From positions 1 through 6,579 of the forward strand of contig JASJBO010000394.1 in NCBI GenBank assembly GCA_030066475.1: a DNA stretch of 6,579 nucleotides, given 5' to 3'. The position numbers were made by a program, and so were the translations under genes. Below the pieces are notes generated by a model that worked only from the letters and a program-made list of their open reading frames with translations, was not told where the DNA came from and did no database searches. Origin of the DNA: Myxococcota bacterium (lineage in GTDB: Bacteria > Myxococcota_A > UBA9160 > PR03). This document shows, piece after piece, positions 5,628-6,579 of the stretch; position 1 is the first letter of the stretch; each line of letters starts with the position of its first letter.

Positions 5628-6479
5628 GTGGCCAACGACGAGATGCACGCCTACTGGAACGAGGGCGCCGGGCCCGTATGGGTGCAGCGCCAGGAGCATC
5701 TCGACCGTCAGCTCGAGGATCTCGATGCCCGTACGCGGGCGCGCGCCTCGATCGCCGACGGCGAGCGGGTGCTCGACGTCGGCTGCGGCTGTGGCGCCTC
5801 GACGCTCGAGCTGGTCCGCGCGGTCGGCGGCGGCGGCCGGGTGACGGGCGTGGACCTGTCCGGGCCGATGCTCGAGCGAGCGCGCGAGCGCGCGGCGGCC
5901 GAGGGTCTGGAGAGCCGCGTGGAGTGGCGTCAGGGCGACGCGCAGACCCTCGACCTGGGCGCCGAGGGCTACGACTGCGTGTTCTCCCGCTTCGGGGTGA
6001 TGTTCTTCGAAGACCCGCCCGCCGCCTTCACCAACCTGGCGCGCGCGCTGCGTCCGGGCGGGCGGCTCGCCTTCGTCTGCTGGCAGGGGCGCGAGCGCAA
6101 TCCCTGGATGATCGCGCCCGCGATCGCCGCCGCGCAGCACATCGAGTTCCCGCCGCCGCCCCCGCCCGAGGCGCCCGGCCCCTTCGCGTTCGCCGACGCC
6201 GACCGCGTGACCGCGATCCTCGAGCGGGGCGGCTTCGAGGACGTCTCGTTCGAGAGCGTCGAGGAGCCGCTGACCCTCGGCGGCGGCAAGGTCGAGCACG
6301 CCCTCGAGCTGTTCCTCGACATCGGTCCGGTCGGCGCCCTGCTGCGCGAGAAGAACCCCCCGCCCGAGCAGCGCACCAGAGTCGTCGACGCCGTCCGCAC
6401 CGCGATCGAGGCCTTCCGCGACGGCGATACGCTGCGCGCGCCGTCCGCCGCGTGGATCGTGACGGCAAGTCGACCCTGA
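5628..6479 (+). CDS. Class I SAM-dependent methyltransferase
   Basis: This soluble methyltransferase of 283 residues has a Rossmann-like fold (Methyltransf_11/25 type). Motif I is VLDVGCGCG (48-56). The acidic residue binding the SAM ribose is D76 in GVDLS (74-78). Motif II/III candidates are QGDAQ (102-106), YDCVFSRFGVMFF (115-127) and LRPGGRLAFV (141-150). The segment SRFGVMFFEDPPAAFTNL and the following CWQ...NPWM are shared by a broad group of bacterial UbiE-like methyltransferases whose substrates are mostly undefined. Residues 175-180 are six consecutive prolines, in a linker before the C-terminal substrate-side region (about 185-283). The GTG at 5628 is preferred because of its strong SD. 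It is divergent from the phosphoribosyltransferase gene, and nothing downstream in the window points to a pathway. A small molecule, quinone or lipid substrate is possible; the target is not assigned. Confidence 0.88.
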   Translation: MANDEMHAYWNEGAGPVWVQRQEHLDRQLEDLDARTRARASIADGERVLDVGCGCGASTLELVRAVGGGGRVTGVDLSGPMLERARERAAAEGLESRVEWRQGDAQTLDLGAEGYDCVFSRFGVMFFEDPPAAFTNLARALRPGGRLAFVCWQGRERNPWMIAPAIAAAQHIEFPPPPPPEAPGPFAFADADRVTAILERGGFEDVSFESVEEPLTLGGGKVEHALELFLDIGPVGALLREKNPPPEQRTRVVDAVRTAIEAFRDGDTLRAPSAAWIVTASRP

Positions 6480-6515
6480 GCTTGGTGGACTTCGCTCGGC
6501 TTCGCCTCGCTGCGC

Positions 6516-6543
6516 GCGCCTGCGGCGCTTGCGGGGTGCCCGC
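6516..6543 (+). other. Two small tandem GC hairpins in the 3' non-coding tail
   Basis: Downstream of the methyltransferase stop, GCGCC-TGC-GGCGC (6516-6528) and GCGGG-GTG-CCCGC (6531-6543) are two 5-bp stems with 3-nt loops. They are preceded by an imperfect direct repeat, CTTCGCTCG / CTTCGCCTCG (6490-6498 and 6500-6509). No T-tract follows, so a classical terminator is not supported. The rest of 6480-6579 shows no gene or known element. Confidence 0.3.
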
Positions 6544-6579
6544 GTAGGGACGGGTTGCCGGCGCGGGCGCGTCTTGGTG

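Noticed and set aside
5583..6299. Upstream extension of the phosphoribosyltransferase frame on the - strand
   Set aside because: It is antisense to the methyltransferase, lacks membrane character, and would push the RPRDWAKS motif to about residue 250.
6480..6579. Possible start of another gene, CRISPR or mobile element at the right edge
   Set aside because: The 100 bases show only small GC hairpins and a short imperfect direct repeat, with no regular repeat-spacer pattern, convincing start codon with SD, or terminal inverted repeat.

Overview
This window is very GC-rich (about 70% by eye), uses GTG as well as ATG starts, and has tightly packed genes. Its main content is a type IV pilus locus. 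In order on the + strand it holds the 3' part of a type IVa pilin gene, a second complete pilin gene, a membrane-anchored helical-repeat (TPR-like) protein, an ABC-transporter ATPase, an ABC-2-type permease, and a prepilin peptidase. This gene order matches, as I recall it, the pilA-pilG-pilH-pilI-pilD block of Myxococcus xanthus. Both pilins also carry the C-terminal D-x-D-x-D-G signature common in deltaproteobacterial pilins. The host is therefore most likely a high-GC Myxococcota or other deltaproteobacterial-type (for example Binatota-like) Gram-negative. The exact phylum cannot be fixed from this window.

Layout. Positions 1-536 hold a pilin lacking its leader and first residues. A strong 11-bp terminator-type hairpin follows at 556-581. 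The second pilin (620-1180) has an intact leader with G/F cleavage site and mature Glu5. A 27-nt gap leads to the helical-repeat gene (1208-2140). It is coupled by an ATGA stop/start overlap to the ATPase (2137-3090), which is coupled by another ATGA overlap to the permease (3087-3863). The prepilin peptidase (3873-4721) begins 9 nt later. These last four genes look like one translationally coupled operon, probably reached by readthrough from the pilins.

At 4721/4722 the strand switches with no intergenic base. A UbiA-superfamily enzyme resembling decaprenyl-phosphate phosphoribosyltransferase lies on the - strand (5582-4722). A 45-bp divergent gap separates it from a class I SAM-dependent methyltransferase (5628-6479, + strand). 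The last 100 bases hold only two small GC hairpins and no supported gene.

How the genes may work together. The pilins are pilus or pseudopilus subunits, and the peptidase cleaves and N-methylates them. By analogy with M. xanthus PilH, the ABC transporter and its helical-repeat partner are probably needed for pilus biogenesis, with unknown substrate. The phosphoribosyltransferase and methyltransferase have no evident tie to the pilus. The least understood part is the three-gene TPR-like/ATPase/permease module.
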